The notes under the pieces: generated by a model
Database searches by the model: none
Told to the model about the DNA's origin: nothing
The model's input: only the letters and a program-made list of their open reading frames with translations
Assembly (NCBI GenBank): GCA_001314685.1
Contig: LJNT01000147.1
Location: 1,809 to 38,650 of the forward strand
Reading direction: 5' to 3'
Source of the DNA: Rhodobacteraceae bacterium HLUCCA09
GTDB taxonomy: Bacteria > Pseudomonadota > Alphaproteobacteria > Rhodobacterales > Rhodobacteraceae
Length of the DNA: 36,842 bases
Part shown: positions 1-8,709 of the stretch, one piece after another
How positions within the stretch are numbered: position 1 is the first letter of the stretch
Layout: every line of letters begins with the position of its first letter
Translations under genes and position numbers: made by a program

Positions 1-2360
1 TGGTTCGCCTTCAGCCACGCCGTCTGGTAGCTGACCACGGCGTAGGCGGCGGCATGGGACTTGTTGAAGCCGTAATTGGCGAACTTGTCGAGAAGGTCCC
101 ACACCTCCTGCGCCTTGGCCTTGTCGACGCCCTTCTCCTGCGCGCCCTTCAGGAACTTGGGGCGCTCGGCGTCCATCGCCGCCTGGATCTTCTTGCCCAT
201 GGCCCGGCGCAGGAGGTCGGCGCCGCCGAGCGAATAGCCCGCCATCTCCTGCGCGATCTGCATCACCTGTTCCTGGTAGACGATGATGCCCTGCGTCTCG
301 TCGAGGATGTGGTCGATCAGCGGGTGGATGCCCTCGCGCTCCCTGAGCCCGTTCTTGACCTCGCAATACTTGGGAATGTTCTCCATCGGGCCCGGGCGGT
401 AGAGCGCCACGAGGGCGACGATGTCCTCGATGCAGGTCGGCTTCATGCGGCGCAGCGCGTCCATCATGCCCGTCGATTCCACCTGGAACACCGCGACCGT
501 CCTGGCCGAGGCGTAGAGGCTGTAGGTCGCCTCGTCGTCGAGCGGGATCTGGCCGATATCGTTCTCGGCGCCGGGGTTGGGCGCGTAGATCTCGGTGCCG
601 TCGGCGCCGACGTGCAGCGCGCGCCCCTGGCCGTGGATCAGGTCGAGCGCGTTCTGCACCACGGTCAGCGTCTTGAGTCCGAGGAAGTCGAACTTTACCA
701 GCCCCGCCTGCTCGACCCATTTCATGTTGAACTGGGTCGCCGGCATCTCCGACCGCGGGTCCTGGTAGAGCGGCACCAGCGCGTCGAGCGGGCGGTCGCC
801 GATCACCACGCCCGCGGCGTGGGTCGAGGCGTTGCGCAGCAGCCCCTCGACCTGCTGGCCGTAGGTGAGCAGGCGGTTGACCGTCTCGTCCTTCGCCTCC
901 TCGCGCAGGCGCGGCTCGTCGGCCAGCGCCTTCTCGATCGAGACGGGCTTGACCCCCTCGACCGGGATCAGCTTGGACAGGCGGTCGACCTGACCGTAGG
1001 GCAATTGCAGCACCCGGCCCACGTCGCGCACGGCGGCTTTCGACAGGAGCGCGCCGAAGGTGATGATCTGCGCCACCTTCTCGCGGCCGTAGCGGCCTTG
1101 TACATAGTCGATCACCTCCTCCCGCCGGTCCATGCAGAAGTCGATGTCGAAATCGGGCATCGACACCCGCTCGGGGTTCAGGAAGCGCTCGAAGAGCAGG
1201 TTGTAACGCAATGGATCGAGGTCGGTAATCGTCAGCGCATAGGCGACGAGGCTGCCCGCGCCCGAGCCGCGGCCGGGACCGACGGGAATGTCGCGATCCT
1301 TGGCCCACTTGATGAAATCCGCCACGATGAGGAAGTAGCCGGGAAAGCCCATCCCCTCGATGATGCCCAGCTCGAAGTCGAGCCGTCGTTCGTATTCGTC
1401 AACGGTCGCGGCGTGGGGGATGACGGCCAGACGTGCCGCGAGCCCCTCCTTCGCCTGTCGGCGCAGCTCTTCCACCTCGTCGTCGGCAAAGCGTGGCAGG
1501 ATCGGGTCGCGCGTCTCGGCGCGGTAATGGCAGCGCCGCGCGATCTCCACCGTGTTCTCCAGCGCCTCGGGCAGGTCGGCGAAGAGCGTGGCCATCTCTT
1601 CGGGCGACTTGAGGTAGTGCTGCGGTGTCAGCACCCGGCGGGGCGCCGACTGGTCGACATAGGCGCCCTCGCTGATGCAGATCAGCGCGTCGTGCGCTTC
1701 GTACATGCCCGGCTTCGGGAAATAGACGTCGTTGGTGGCCACCAGCGGCAGGTCGCGGGCGTAGGCGATCTCGACATGGCCGCGCTCCGACAGCCGCTCG
1801 GCCTCGGGCAGCCCGTCTTCGCCGGGGTGGCGCTGCAGCTCGACGTAAAGGCGCGTGGGGAAGGCGGCGGCGAGGCGGGTCACCAGCGCCTCGGCCTTCG
1901 GCCGCTGGCCCGCTCGCAGCAGGCGCCCCACCGGGCCGTCGGGGCCGCCGGTGAGGCAGATGACGCCCTCCGAGTGGCGCTCGAGCTCGTCGACCGTCAC
2001 GCGGCCCTGCTGCCCGTCGTGCCGCAGGTGAAAGCACGATTGCAGCTTCATCAGGTTGCCGTAGCCCGCCTCGTCCTGCGCGAGCAGGACGATCGGCGCG
2101 GGCGGCACCGGCTTTTCTCCCGGCGCGGCCTCGGCATAGGCAAGGTCGATCTGGGTGCCCATGATCGGCTGCACCCCCTTGCCCGCCGCGCCGACCGAGA
2201 ACTCGAGCGCGGCGAACATCGCGTTGGTGTCGGTCACCGCGACGGCCGGCATGCCCATGCCGGCCACCAGGCCCGGCAACGCCTTGAGCCGCACGGCGCC
2301 TTCGAGCAGCGAATACTCGCTGTGAACGCGCAGATGAATGAATCGGGGAGACTCGCGCAT
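1..2360 (-). CDS. dnaE: DNA polymerase III subunit alpha, partial (C-terminus outside window)
   Basis: Catalytic subunit of the replicative DNA polymerase III holoenzyme. The reverse strand reads from an ATG at 2360 (MRESPRFIHLRVHSEYSLLE) through 786 codons without a stop to the left edge. The N-terminal part is a PHP domain (HLRVHSEYS). The family catalytic motif PDFDIDF lies near residue 400, supplying polymerase active-site aspartates, and is followed by the finger region (RNASTHAAGVVIG, YRPGPMENIP, LLRRAMGKK). The reading ends in KSHAAAYAVVSYQTAWLKAN. Family members are usually about 1150-1180 residues, so the beta-clamp, OB and tau-binding regions are missing here because of the window edge. 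The ORF track does not list it because it has no stop in the window. The 822-residue ORF on the opposite strand is its shadow. It is divergent from the FIST gene. Confidence 0.97.
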   Translation of the reverse strand, partial: MRESPRFIHLRVHSEYSLLEGAVRLKALPGLVAGMGMPAVAVTDTNAMFAALEFSVGAAGKGVQPIMGTQIDLAYAEAAPGEKPVPPAPIVLLAQDEAGYGNLMKLQSCFHLRHDGQQGRVTVDELERHSEGVICLTGGPDGPVGRLLRAGQRPKAEALVTRLAAAFPTRLYVELQRHPGEDGLPEAERLSERGHVEIAYARDLPLVATNDVYFPKPGMYEAHDALICISEGAYVDQSAPRRVLTPQHYLKSPEEMATLFADLPEALENTVEIARRCHYRAETRDPILPRFADDEVEELRRQAKEGLAARLAVIPHAATVDEYERRLDFELGIIEGMGFPGYFLIVADFIKWAKDRDIPVGPGRGSGAGSLVAYALTITDLDPLRYNLLFERFLNPERVSMPDFDIDFCMDRREEVIDYVQGRYGREKVAQIITFGALLSKAAVRDVGRVLQLPYGQVDRLSKLIPVEGVKPVSIEKALADEPRLREEAKDETVNRLLTYGQQVEGLLRNASTHAAGVVIGDRPLDALVPLYQDPRSEMPATQFNMKWVEQAGLVKFDFLGLKTLTVVQNALDLIHGQGRALHVGADGTEIYAPNPGAENDIGQIPLDDEATYSLYASARTVAVFQVESTGMMDALRRMKPTCIEDIVALVALYRPGPMENIPKYCEVKNGLREREGIHPLIDHILDETQGIIVYQEQVMQIAQEMAGYSLGGADLLRRAMGKKIQAAMDAERPKFLKGAQEKGVDKAKAQEVWDLLDKFANYGFNKSHAAAYAVVSYQTAWLKAN

Positions 2361-2518
2361 GCCCCAGATCTAGCGTGCCCGCTCCCACGGCGCCACCAGG
2401 CGTCCACTCCCGCCGCGCCGAAGCGGCGGATAGGGCACGTTAACGGGTGTCGCCTAGGATCGGCGCGCCGCAGGACTGGCCCGCCGGGCCCGGCCTGCCC
2501 CAGCGCGAGGAGGCGCCC

Positions 2519-3730
2519 ATGAAGATCGACGTCACCCCCATCGACGCGGCGGGCCCGGCGGCCCTCGCCGCGCATCTCGAGGCCAATGGCTCCGCGCCTG
2601 CCTTCGCCACCCTGCACACCGGCTGCACCCAGGACCCCGCGCCGCTCATCGAGTGGGCGCGGGCGCGCGGTGTCGCGCTGATGGGCGGCACCTCGTGCCG
2701 CGGGGCGCTCACGGCGACCGGCCGCGCCGCCGGCGCGCTGTTCACGATCGACGATCCAGGCGGCGACTACGGCTGCGCCCTGCGGCCCTTCACCGGCCCC
2801 GGCGCCGCCGCCGCCGAGCAGGCCGGGCGGGAGGCCGTTCGCGCGGCGATGGCCGCCGCCGACCGCCCCGGCGAGCGGCCCGATCTCGTCTGGGTCTACG
2901 GCACGCCCGGCCACGAGGAGCGGGTGCTCGCCGGCATCGAATCGGTCGTCGGCGCCGAGACGCCCATCCTCGGCGGCAGCGCGGCCGACGACGACGTGTC
3001 GGGCCAATGGTGGATCGTGGCGGGCGGCGAGGTGGCGCGCGCGGGCGTCGCGGTGGGCGTGCTCTACCCCTCGACGCGCCTCTCCGTCGCCTACCAGAGC
3101 GGCTACGCCCCGACCGAGCGCGCCGGCACCGTCACCCGCGCCGAGGGGCGCCGCATCGCCGAGATCGACGGCCGCCCCGCCGCCGAGGTCTACGGCGCGT
3201 GGACGGGCGGCGCCGTCGATGTCTCGCCCCTGCGGGAGGCCGCCGTGGCGGGCGGCGCCGCGTCGGGGCTCGCGCCGCGCAACATCCTGTCGCCCAGCGC
3301 CTTCTGGCCGCTGGGGCGCGAGGTGAGCGAGGTCGCCGGCGTGCCCTTCCACCTGCTCGCCCACCCCGCCGAGGCCGACCCGGCGGGTGGCCTGACACTC
3401 TTCGCCGACGTGGGCGAGGGCGAGCGGCTCGTGCAGATGGCGGGCTCGGCCGACGGGCTGACGGCACGCGCCGGCCGCGTCGCCCGGCTGGCGGCCGAGG
3501 CGGGCGACATCGCCGCGTCCGACATCGCCGGCGCGCTGCTCGTCTATTGCGGCGGCTGCATGCTCAGCGTCGAGACCAGGCTCGACGACGTGACCGAGGG
3601 GATGCGCAAGGCGCTGCCCGGCGCCCCTTTCGCCGGTGTCTTCACCTTCGGCGAGCAGGGGCCGATTCTCGGCGCCGGCAATCGTCACGGCAACCTGATG
3701 ATCTCGTGCGTGGTCCTCTCGCGGGCATGA
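2519..3730 (+). CDS. FIST-domain signal-sensing protein (NosP-like)
   Basis: A 403-residue protein with the FIST_N plus FIST_C architecture. The N-terminal half carries LHTGCTQDPAPLIEWARARG, the glycine-rich GGTSCRGAL and the ILGGSAADDDVSGQWW motif. The C-terminal half has NILSPSAFWPLG and ends in a CGGCML segment and FAGVFTFGEQGPI. FIST domains are proposed small-ligand sensors. Members encoded beside a hybrid kinase have been described as haem/nitric-oxide sensors (NosP) that modulate the kinase; haem binding here is inferred from that pairing only. I chose the ATG at 2519 because GAGGAG sits just upstream and the track's earlier start adds a low-complexity tail. Its TGA overlaps the ATG of the kinase gene (ATGA), so the two are likely co-translated. 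Confidence 0.88.
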   Translation: MKIDVTPIDAAGPAALAAHLEANGSAPAFATLHTGCTQDPAPLIEWARARGVALMGGTSCRGALTATGRAAGALFTIDDPGGDYGCALRPFTGPGAAAAEQAGREAVRAAMAAADRPGERPDLVWVYGTPGHEERVLAGIESVVGAETPILGGSAADDDVSGQWWIVAGGEVARAGVAVGVLYPSTRLSVAYQSGYAPTERAGTVTRAEGRRIAEIDGRPAAEVYGAWTGGAVDVSPLREAAVAGGAASGLAPRNILSPSAFWPLGREVSEVAGVPFHLLAHPAEADPAGGLTLFADVGEGERLVQMAGSADGLTARAGRVARLAAEAGDIAASDIAGALLVYCGGCMLSVETRLDDVTEGMRKALPGAPFAGVFTFGEQGPILGAGNRHGNLMISCVVLSRA

Positions 3731-6690
3731 CGGCCCATCCGCGCATGGACGAGGGAGAACGTCTGCGCGAGGCGCTGCACGAGCTCCAGGTCCTGCGCGA
3801 GCGGGAGAAGTCCTCCCACGCTGCGACCCGCGCCCTGCTCGACTGCGTGCAGGCCTACGCCACCGCCTCCGACCCGACCGAGGCGACGCTGGCGCTGCTC
3901 CGGGCACTCGCCAGCGCCACAGGGGCGGGGCGCGTGATGGTGCTCGGACGCGAAGGCGGGCAGGTGCAGGTGCTGCGCGCGCTTGCGGGCGCCGAGGCAG
4001 CCCGCGGCCGGCCGGACGGGGCAGCGCGCAGCAGCGACGGGCCGGGCACCGCAACGGCGGGCGCTTGGGGGGGCGCGACCGACCCGCCGGTCGACCTGTT
4101 CAAGCGCGCGCGCAACATGGCCGACCTGTCGATGCTGGGCGCCTGGCCCGACGCGATCGACCCGGCCCCGCACTGCAGCCTCGTCAGCGCCCCGATCCCC
4201 GGCCGCCCCCACCGCGCCCTCTGCGCCCTGCACGCCGCACCGGGCGGCTTCTCGCGCGCCGACCTCGCCCTCGTCGAACAGCTCGCGCCACTGCTCGGAC
4301 AGGCGCTCGCGGCCGAGGCGCTGGCCGACGACAACGCCCTGCTCGCCGGCGTGATCGCGGGCAGCCCCGCCCCCGTCGCCGTGGCCGACGCCACCCGGCC
4401 CGGCCGCCCGGTGGTCTACGTCAACGCGGCGCAGGCGCGGCTCGCCGGCGCGCCGCCCGAGGCGCTCACCGGCCGCCCCCTCGCCGCGCTGGCCGCGCCG
4501 CCCGCGCACGCCGTCCCGGACAGGGAGGGCGCGACCGCCGACGCGAGCGGCGCGGTCGACCGCGCGCTGTTCGAGGGCGCCGTCGCGGCCGGGCACGAGG
4601 CGCGCTTCCTCGTCCGTGCCGGCCGCGCGGATGGCACCGATTACTGGGCCGACATGACCCTCTTCCCCGTGGGCGCCGCAGGCGACGACAGGCGGCGCCA
4701 CCTCGTCGCCACCCAGACCGACGTGACCGACCGGGTCGAGGCCGAGCGCGAGCGCGACCGCCTGCGCGCCCGCCTCACCGGCGCGCTCGGCGTGACGGAG
4801 GATGCGTTCCTCATCGTCGGCGCGGGCGGCGAGGTGCTGTTCGCCAACGCCGCGCTGGCCGATGCGCTGCCCGCCCCCGGCCCCGGCTGGGCCACGGGCA
4901 CGGCCCTGGCCGAGAACCTGCACGCCTTTCGCCGCTACGCCGCCGCGCGGCCGGCCGACCCGCCCCCCGGCCCCGACGACCTGCACGAGCTCGCCCGCTC
5001 GGGCGGCGGGCGCGAGCTGAGCCTGCCCGACGGGCGCAGCTTCCTCGTGCGGGCACGGCACGGTGCCGACGGCGCGCTCGTGGTGACCGCCGCCAACGTC
5101 ACCCGGCTCAAGCGGATAGAGGCGCAGATGCGCGCCCGCGTCGCCGCGATCGAGGCGGCGCGCGACGGCATCCTGCTGGTCGATTCGGCCGAGCGGATCG
5201 TCTACCTCAACCGCGCCGCCGCCGACCTGCTCGGCTTCGACGCGCCCGAAGCGGGGCTGGGGCGCGACTGGCGCAGGCGCTACGCCGCCCCCGACATGCC
5301 CGGTGCGGGCGCCGTGCTCGCCCGCCGGACCGACGAATCGGGCCGCGGCCGCGCCCACGAGATCACCCGCTCAGCCCTGCCCGACGACGACGGCGCCGCC
5401 CGGCCGGGCGCCGTGCTGATCGTGCGCGACGCGACCGAGCGGCTGGCCGACGAATCGCGCGCCGCCGACCTGCGCGCCGCACTCGGCCGGGCCCAACGGC
5501 AGGAGGCGGTGTCGCAGCTCGCCGCCGGTCTCGCCCACGAATTCGCCAACCTGCTCGCCACGATCAACGCCGCCGCCCATGCCATCGGCGCCGGGGCGGC
5601 AGGGATCGGGTCAGCGGGAACGCCGCTCGCCGTGCCCGCCCGCCGCATCGAGGAGGCCGCCGCCCGCGCCGGCCGCCTCGTGGCACGGCTGCGCGATCTC
5701 GGCGCGCCGGCGCGCGTCGGCAGCACGGCCGACCTGCGCCCCCTGCTTGCCGCGCTGCCCGACGCCGCGGGCGAGGCTCTGCCGCGCGGCACGCGCCTCG
5801 AGGTGGAGACGAGCAATATCGCTCTGCCCGCCCCCGCCGCCGAGGAGGCCGCCCATGCCTGCCTCGCCCTCGCCCGCCTCGTTCTGGCGCGCGGCGCCCC
5901 GCGCGCCCGCCTGCGCGTCGACGTCGTCACCCCCGAGAGCACCCGCCCCCTCGATGCCGGCCTGCTCTCGGCCGGCCGCCCCTACGCGGCGCTCGAGATG
6001 TCCGCCCCCGGGCGCACCGCGCCCCTGCCCGCCCTGCCCGCTCCGCTGGAGTCTGCGGCCGGTGCGCGCAGGCCGGCGCAGCGCGGGGCCGCTCCCGAAA
6101 CCGCCTCCGCGAGGGGCACCGCGCAGCTCCCGTCTGGCGACCCGGCCAACGCGCTTTCCCTTGTCGCGCTGCAGGCGCGGGCGGCGGGCGGCGCGATCGA
6201 GCGCGGCACGGCAGACGACGGCGCGCCCGCGTTGCGGCTCTACTGGCCGCTCGCCACGTGCGCCAAGGAGGCCGACGGCACGGCGCCCCGCCCGGGTGGC
6301 CCCAGCCTCGCCGGCGCCACCCTGCTCGTCGTCGATCGCGACCGCGAGACGGGCGAGGTGCTGCACGCCTTCCTCGAGGGGCTGGGCGCCGAGGTCGCGC
6401 TGTGCGATTCTGCCGCCATCGCCGCCGAGGCCATCCGGGAGGAGCCGGGCGGCTGGACGGCGGTGATCGCCGACGACGACACCGCCGACGTGCCGGGGGG
6501 CGACGTGCTCGCCACGCTGCGCCCGCCCGCGCCCGACCTGCCGCTCATCCTCGTCACCGCGCGCGAGTCGGGAGCGGCGCCCGGCACGGCGCAGGCCGGG
6601 GCCGCCGGCATCTTCACCAAACCCGTTGACCTCGCAGCCCTGGCAGACCGCCTCGCCGCCCTGCCCCCGCGCCCGGGGCATGGCGCCTGA
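3727..6690 (+). CDS. GAF/PAS hybrid histidine kinase-response regulator with degenerate ATPase domain
   Basis: A 987-residue cytoplasmic sensor protein that starts at the ATGA overlap with the FIST gene. Order of parts: short coiled coil (about 8-30), GAF-like region (about 30-195), PAS (about 205-345, ending in DVTDRVEAERERDRL), a second PAS-like region (about 350-465), PAS (about 470-575, DGILLVDSAERIVYLNRAA), dimerisation/phosphoacceptor helix with AGLAHEFANLL (His604), a poorly conserved region where the HATPase domain should be (about 665-845), and a receiver domain (about 862-980) with D870, D872, putative phosphoacceptor D916 and K965 in FTKPVD. The HATPase region lacks a clear N-box Asn, the DxGxG motif and the GTGLGL motif, so autophosphorylation is doubtful. 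It may act as a phosphatase, scaffold or partner of another kinase. Context and layout recall the NahK/ErcS-type kinases found with FIST proteins. Confidence 0.87.
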   Translation: MTAHPRMDEGERLREALHELQVLREREKSSHAATRALLDCVQAYATASDPTEATLALLRALASATGAGRVMVLGREGGQVQVLRALAGAEAARGRPDGAARSSDGPGTATAGAWGGATDPPVDLFKRARNMADLSMLGAWPDAIDPAPHCSLVSAPIPGRPHRALCALHAAPGGFSRADLALVEQLAPLLGQALAAEALADDNALLAGVIAGSPAPVAVADATRPGRPVVYVNAAQARLAGAPPEALTGRPLAALAAPPAHAVPDREGATADASGAVDRALFEGAVAAGHEARFLVRAGRADGTDYWADMTLFPVGAAGDDRRRHLVATQTDVTDRVEAERERDRLRARLTGALGVTEDAFLIVGAGGEVLFANAALADALPAPGPGWATGTALAENLHAFRRYAAARPADPPPGPDDLHELARSGGGRELSLPDGRSFLVRARHGADGALVVTAANVTRLKRIEAQMRARVAAIEAARDGILLVDSAERIVYLNRAAADLLGFDAPEAGLGRDWRRRYAAPDMPGAGAVLARRTDESGRGRAHEITRSALPDDDGAARPGAVLIVRDATERLADESRAADLRAALGRAQRQEAVSQLAAGLAHEFANLLATINAAAHAIGAGAAGIGSAGTPLAVPARRIEEAAARAGRLVARLRDLGAPARVGSTADLRPLLAALPDAAGEALPRGTRLEVETSNIALPAPAAEEAAHACLALARLVLARGAPRARLRVDVVTPESTRPLDAGLLSAGRPYAALEMSAPGRTAPLPALPAPLESAAGARRPAQRGAAPETASARGTAQLPSGDPANALSLVALQARAAGGAIERGTADDGAPALRLYWPLATCAKEADGTAPRPGGPSLAGATLLVVDRDRETGEVLHAFLEGLGAEVALCDSAAIAAEAIREEPGGWTAVIADDDTADVPGGDVLATLRPPAPDLPLILVTARESGAAPGTAQAGAAGIFTKPVDLAALADRLAALPPRPGHGA

Positions 6691-6714
6691 AGGCCCGCTC
6701 CGCGCCGCGGCGGA

Positions 6715-6954
6715 TCAGAAGGTGCGGAACGTGAGCGTGGTCAGCGAGCGCTCGATCTCGGGCACGTCGAGCAACTCCTCGTTGATGTAGCGCCCGATAT
6801 CGGCGTCATCGGGGATGTAGAGCTTCAGGAGCAGGTCGTATTCGCCGCTCGTCGAATACATCTCGGAATGGATTTCCTTCAGCGCGATCGCGTCGGCCAC
6901 CCGGTAGGCGGTGCCCGGCCGGCAGCGGAGCTGGACAAAGACGCAATGCGACAT
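6715..6954 (-). CDS. Stand-alone Lrp/AsnC ligand-binding (RAM) domain protein
   Basis: A 79-residue protein that matches the C-terminal effector-binding domain of Lrp/AsnC regulators. It has the FVQLRCRPG first strand, a helix, then [24 protein letters not shown] and a final strand LTTLTFRTF. There is no helix-turn-helix, so on its own it cannot bind DNA like a full regulator. Such single-domain members form the same ring-like oligomers and may bind amino acids or modulate full-length paralogues (family knowledge; the role here is inferred). The ATG at 6954 is preceded by GAGAGAGGTTCGCCC. The long upstream extension in the ORF track is arginine-rich and not real. It is convergent with the kinase gene and divergent from hisB. 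Confidence 0.88.
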   Translation of the reverse strand: MSHCVFVQLRCRPGTAYRVADAIALKEIHSEMYSTSGEYDLLLKLYIPDDADIGRYINEELLDVPEIERSLTTLTFRTF

Positions 6955-7100
6955 GGGCGAACCTCTCTCTCGGCCGGCCGAGCCTAGGCGCGCGCGCCAC
7001 GCCCCGCAAGCGGCCCTGGCGCCCCCGCTTCCCACCGCGGGCGGACGGGTGTAGAGACCCGCGCGCCGGCCCCCATTGCCGGCCCGCTCCGGAGAGCTCC

Positions 7101-7688
7101 ATGCGCCAGGCCCGCATCGACCGCGCCACCGCCGAGACGAAGATCGCCGTCGAGCTGACCCTCGACGGGACGGGCGCCTACGACAACCGCACGGGGGTGG
7201 GCTTCTTCGACCACATGCTCGACCAGCTCGCGCGCCATTCGCTGATCGACCTGACCGTGCGCGCCGAGGGCGACCTGCACATCGACGACCACCACACGGT
7301 CGAGGACACGGGCATCGCGCTGGGCCAGGCGCTCGCGCAGGCGCTCGGCGACAAGCGCGGCATCCGCCGCTACGGCGCATGCCTGCTGCCGATGGACGAC
7401 GCGCTGGTGCGCGCCGCGCTCGACCTGTCGGGCCGGCCCTACCTCGCGTGGTCCGTCCCCTTCGAGACAGCGAAGATCGGCACCTTCGACACCGAGCTCG
7501 TGCGCGAGTTCTTCCAGGCGCTCGCCACCCATGGCGGGATCACCCTTCACGTCGAGCGCCTCTCCGGCGTCAACGCCCATCACGTCGCCGAGGCGGCGTT
7601 CAAGGCCGTCGCCCGCGCGCTGCGCGAGGCGGTCGAGACCGACCCGCGCAAGGCCGATGCCGTGCCCTCGACCAAGGGGAGCCTCTGA
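7101..7688 (+). CDS. hisB: Imidazoleglycerol-phosphate dehydratase
   Basis: A 195-residue enzyme that converts imidazole glycerol phosphate to imidazole acetol phosphate, the sixth step of histidine synthesis. The metal-binding histidine motifs are present: [16 protein letters not shown] and [14 protein letters not shown] in the first half, and [15 protein letters not shown] in the second half. The protein is the monofunctional dehydratase without the HisN phosphatase part seen in enterobacteria. The ATG at 7101 has GGAGAG six bases upstream. It is followed five bases later by hisH, so the two are co-transcribed. Confidence 0.97.
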   Translation: MRQARIDRATAETKIAVELTLDGTGAYDNRTGVGFFDHMLDQLARHSLIDLTVRAEGDLHIDDHHTVEDTGIALGQALAQALGDKRGIRRYGACLLPMDDALVRAALDLSGRPYLAWSVPFETAKIGTFDTELVREFFQALATHGGITLHVERLSGVNAHHVAEAAFKAVARALREAVETDPRKADAVPSTKGSL

Positions 7689-7693
7689 GCGCG

Positions 7694-8332
7694 ATGACGA
7701 CGGTCCTCGTCGACTACGAGAGCGGCAACCTGCACTCCGCCGAAAAGGCGTTCCGGCGGATGGCGCGCGAGATCGGCGCGGGCGGCGTCATCGTCTCGGA
7801 CCGGGCCGAGGACGTCGCCGCCGCCGACCGGATCGTGCTGCCGGGCGACGGCGCCTTCCCTGCCTGCAAGCGCGCGCTCGAGGCGCGCGAAGGCCTGCAC
7901 GAGGCCATCGTCGAGGCGGTGGAGCGCAAGGGGCGCCCCTTCCTCGGCATCTGCGTGGGCATGCAGATGATGGCGCGGGCGGGCCACGAATACGAAACGG
8001 TGCCGGGCTTCGGCTGGATCGACGGCGAGGTGGTGCGCATCGCCCCACCCGACCCGGCGCTGAAGATCCCGCACATGGGCTGGAACGACCTGACCCTTCT
8101 GCGCGACCACCCGGTGCTGGAGGGGCTGGCAACGGGCGACCATGCCTACTTCGTCCATTCCTACCACATGGCGATGGACGTGCCCGACCAGCTGCTCGCG
8201 ACGGCCGATTACGGGATGCCGGTGACGGCGATCGTCGCCCACGGCACGACGATCGGCACCCAGTTCCACCCCGAGAAGAGCCAGGGGCCGGGCCTGCGCC
8301 TCATTGCCAACTTCCTGGCGTGGAGCCCCTGA
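7694..8332 (+). CDS. hisH: Imidazole glycerol phosphate synthase, glutaminase subunit
   Basis: A 212-residue class I glutamine amidotransferase that supplies ammonia to HisF. The nucleophile Cys lies in FLGICVGMQMM and the catalytic His/Glu in TQFHPEKSQG. The start MTTVLVDYESGNLHS is typical of the family. I chose the ATG at 7694; the track start at 7076 runs through the hisB region in another frame. The partner subunit hisF is not in the window. A pair of perfect hairpins begins 19 bases after the stop. Confidence 0.96.
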   Translation: MTTVLVDYESGNLHSAEKAFRRMAREIGAGGVIVSDRAEDVAAADRIVLPGDGAFPACKRALEAREGLHEAIVEAVERKGRPFLGICVGMQMMARAGHEYETVPGFGWIDGEVVRIAPPDPALKIPHMGWNDLTLLRDHPVLEGLATGDHAYFVHSYHMAMDVPDQLLATADYGMPVTAIVAHGTTIGTQFHPEKSQGPGLRLIANFLAWSP

Positions 8333-8351
8333 GCGCCCGGCCGGCCAGGGG

Positions 8352-8409
8352 GGCGCAAGAGCCTTGAGCAAGGCTCTTGGCAAATCTCTTCCTTCAAGAG
8401 ATTTGCGCC
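8352..8409. repeat. Paired perfect hairpins closed by an outer stem (terminator- or REP-like)
   Basis: Two adjacent perfect inverted repeats follow hisH: CAAGAGCCTTG / CAAGGCTCTTG with a 2-base loop (8356-8379), and GCAAATCTCTT / AAGAGATTTGC with loop CCTTC (8380-8406). The flanks GGCGC and GCGCC can pair around both, at the cost of the outermost inner pairs, giving a possible three-way junction. There is no T-run. It may act as a bidirectional terminator for hisH and the decayed gene on the other strand, or be one copy of a dispersed palindromic element. Only one copy is in this window. Confidence 0.6.
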
Positions 8410-8589
8410 TGGTCCGGCCCGGTCGCCCGACGGCGGCCGTCGCGCCCGGCCCACGCGCGGCAAGGGCTTTCCCCGGCAGATCCGGCCGACGCGGAACGAG
8501 ACGGTGAGTCGTCCACGGCCGACAGCTCCATCGTCGACCGGCGGCGCGTGTCGCGGCCCGGCGCCCGGATGCGCCCGCCCCGCCTGGTG

Positions 8590-8619
8590 CCCGCCCCCGC
8601 AGAGCCCGCCCCCGCAGAG
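8590..8619. repeat. Two tandem 15-bp units inside the DUF2147 remnant
   Basis: CCCGCCCCCGCAGAG occurs twice in direct succession, followed by a partial third start (CCCGCC). Being 15 bp it keeps the frame of the remnant on the reverse strand (a SAGAG duplication). It lies close to the 26-bp duplication, suggesting slippage during decay. Confidence 0.85.
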
Positions 8620-8657
8620 CCCGCCTCCTCCGCTGCCATGCCCCGGATCATCCGCCT

Positions 8658-8709
8658 GCCCACGGCGTCCGGCTCAGCCGGCTGCCCACGGCGTCCGGCT
8701 CAGCCGGCT
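8658..8709. repeat. Perfect 26-bp tandem duplication (frameshifting lesion)
   Basis: Two identical 26-bp units, each beginning GCCCACGGCGTCCGG and ending CAGCCGGCT, stand head to tail. Because 26 is not divisible by three, the duplication shifts the reading frame of the DUF2147 remnant on the reverse strand. Reading through one copy only restores a continuous protein across this point. Confidence 0.92.

Noticed and set aside
54-2522. 822-residue ORF on the + strand over dnaE
   Set aside because: It is the antisense shadow of dnaE; its composition is His/Arg/Leu-rich without domain motifs, while the reverse strand gives an unbroken polymerase sequence.
2653-6690. 1345-residue ORF on the + strand
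   Set aside because: The first 358 codons are an arginine-rich out-of-frame reading of the FIST gene. The real kinase starts at 3727.
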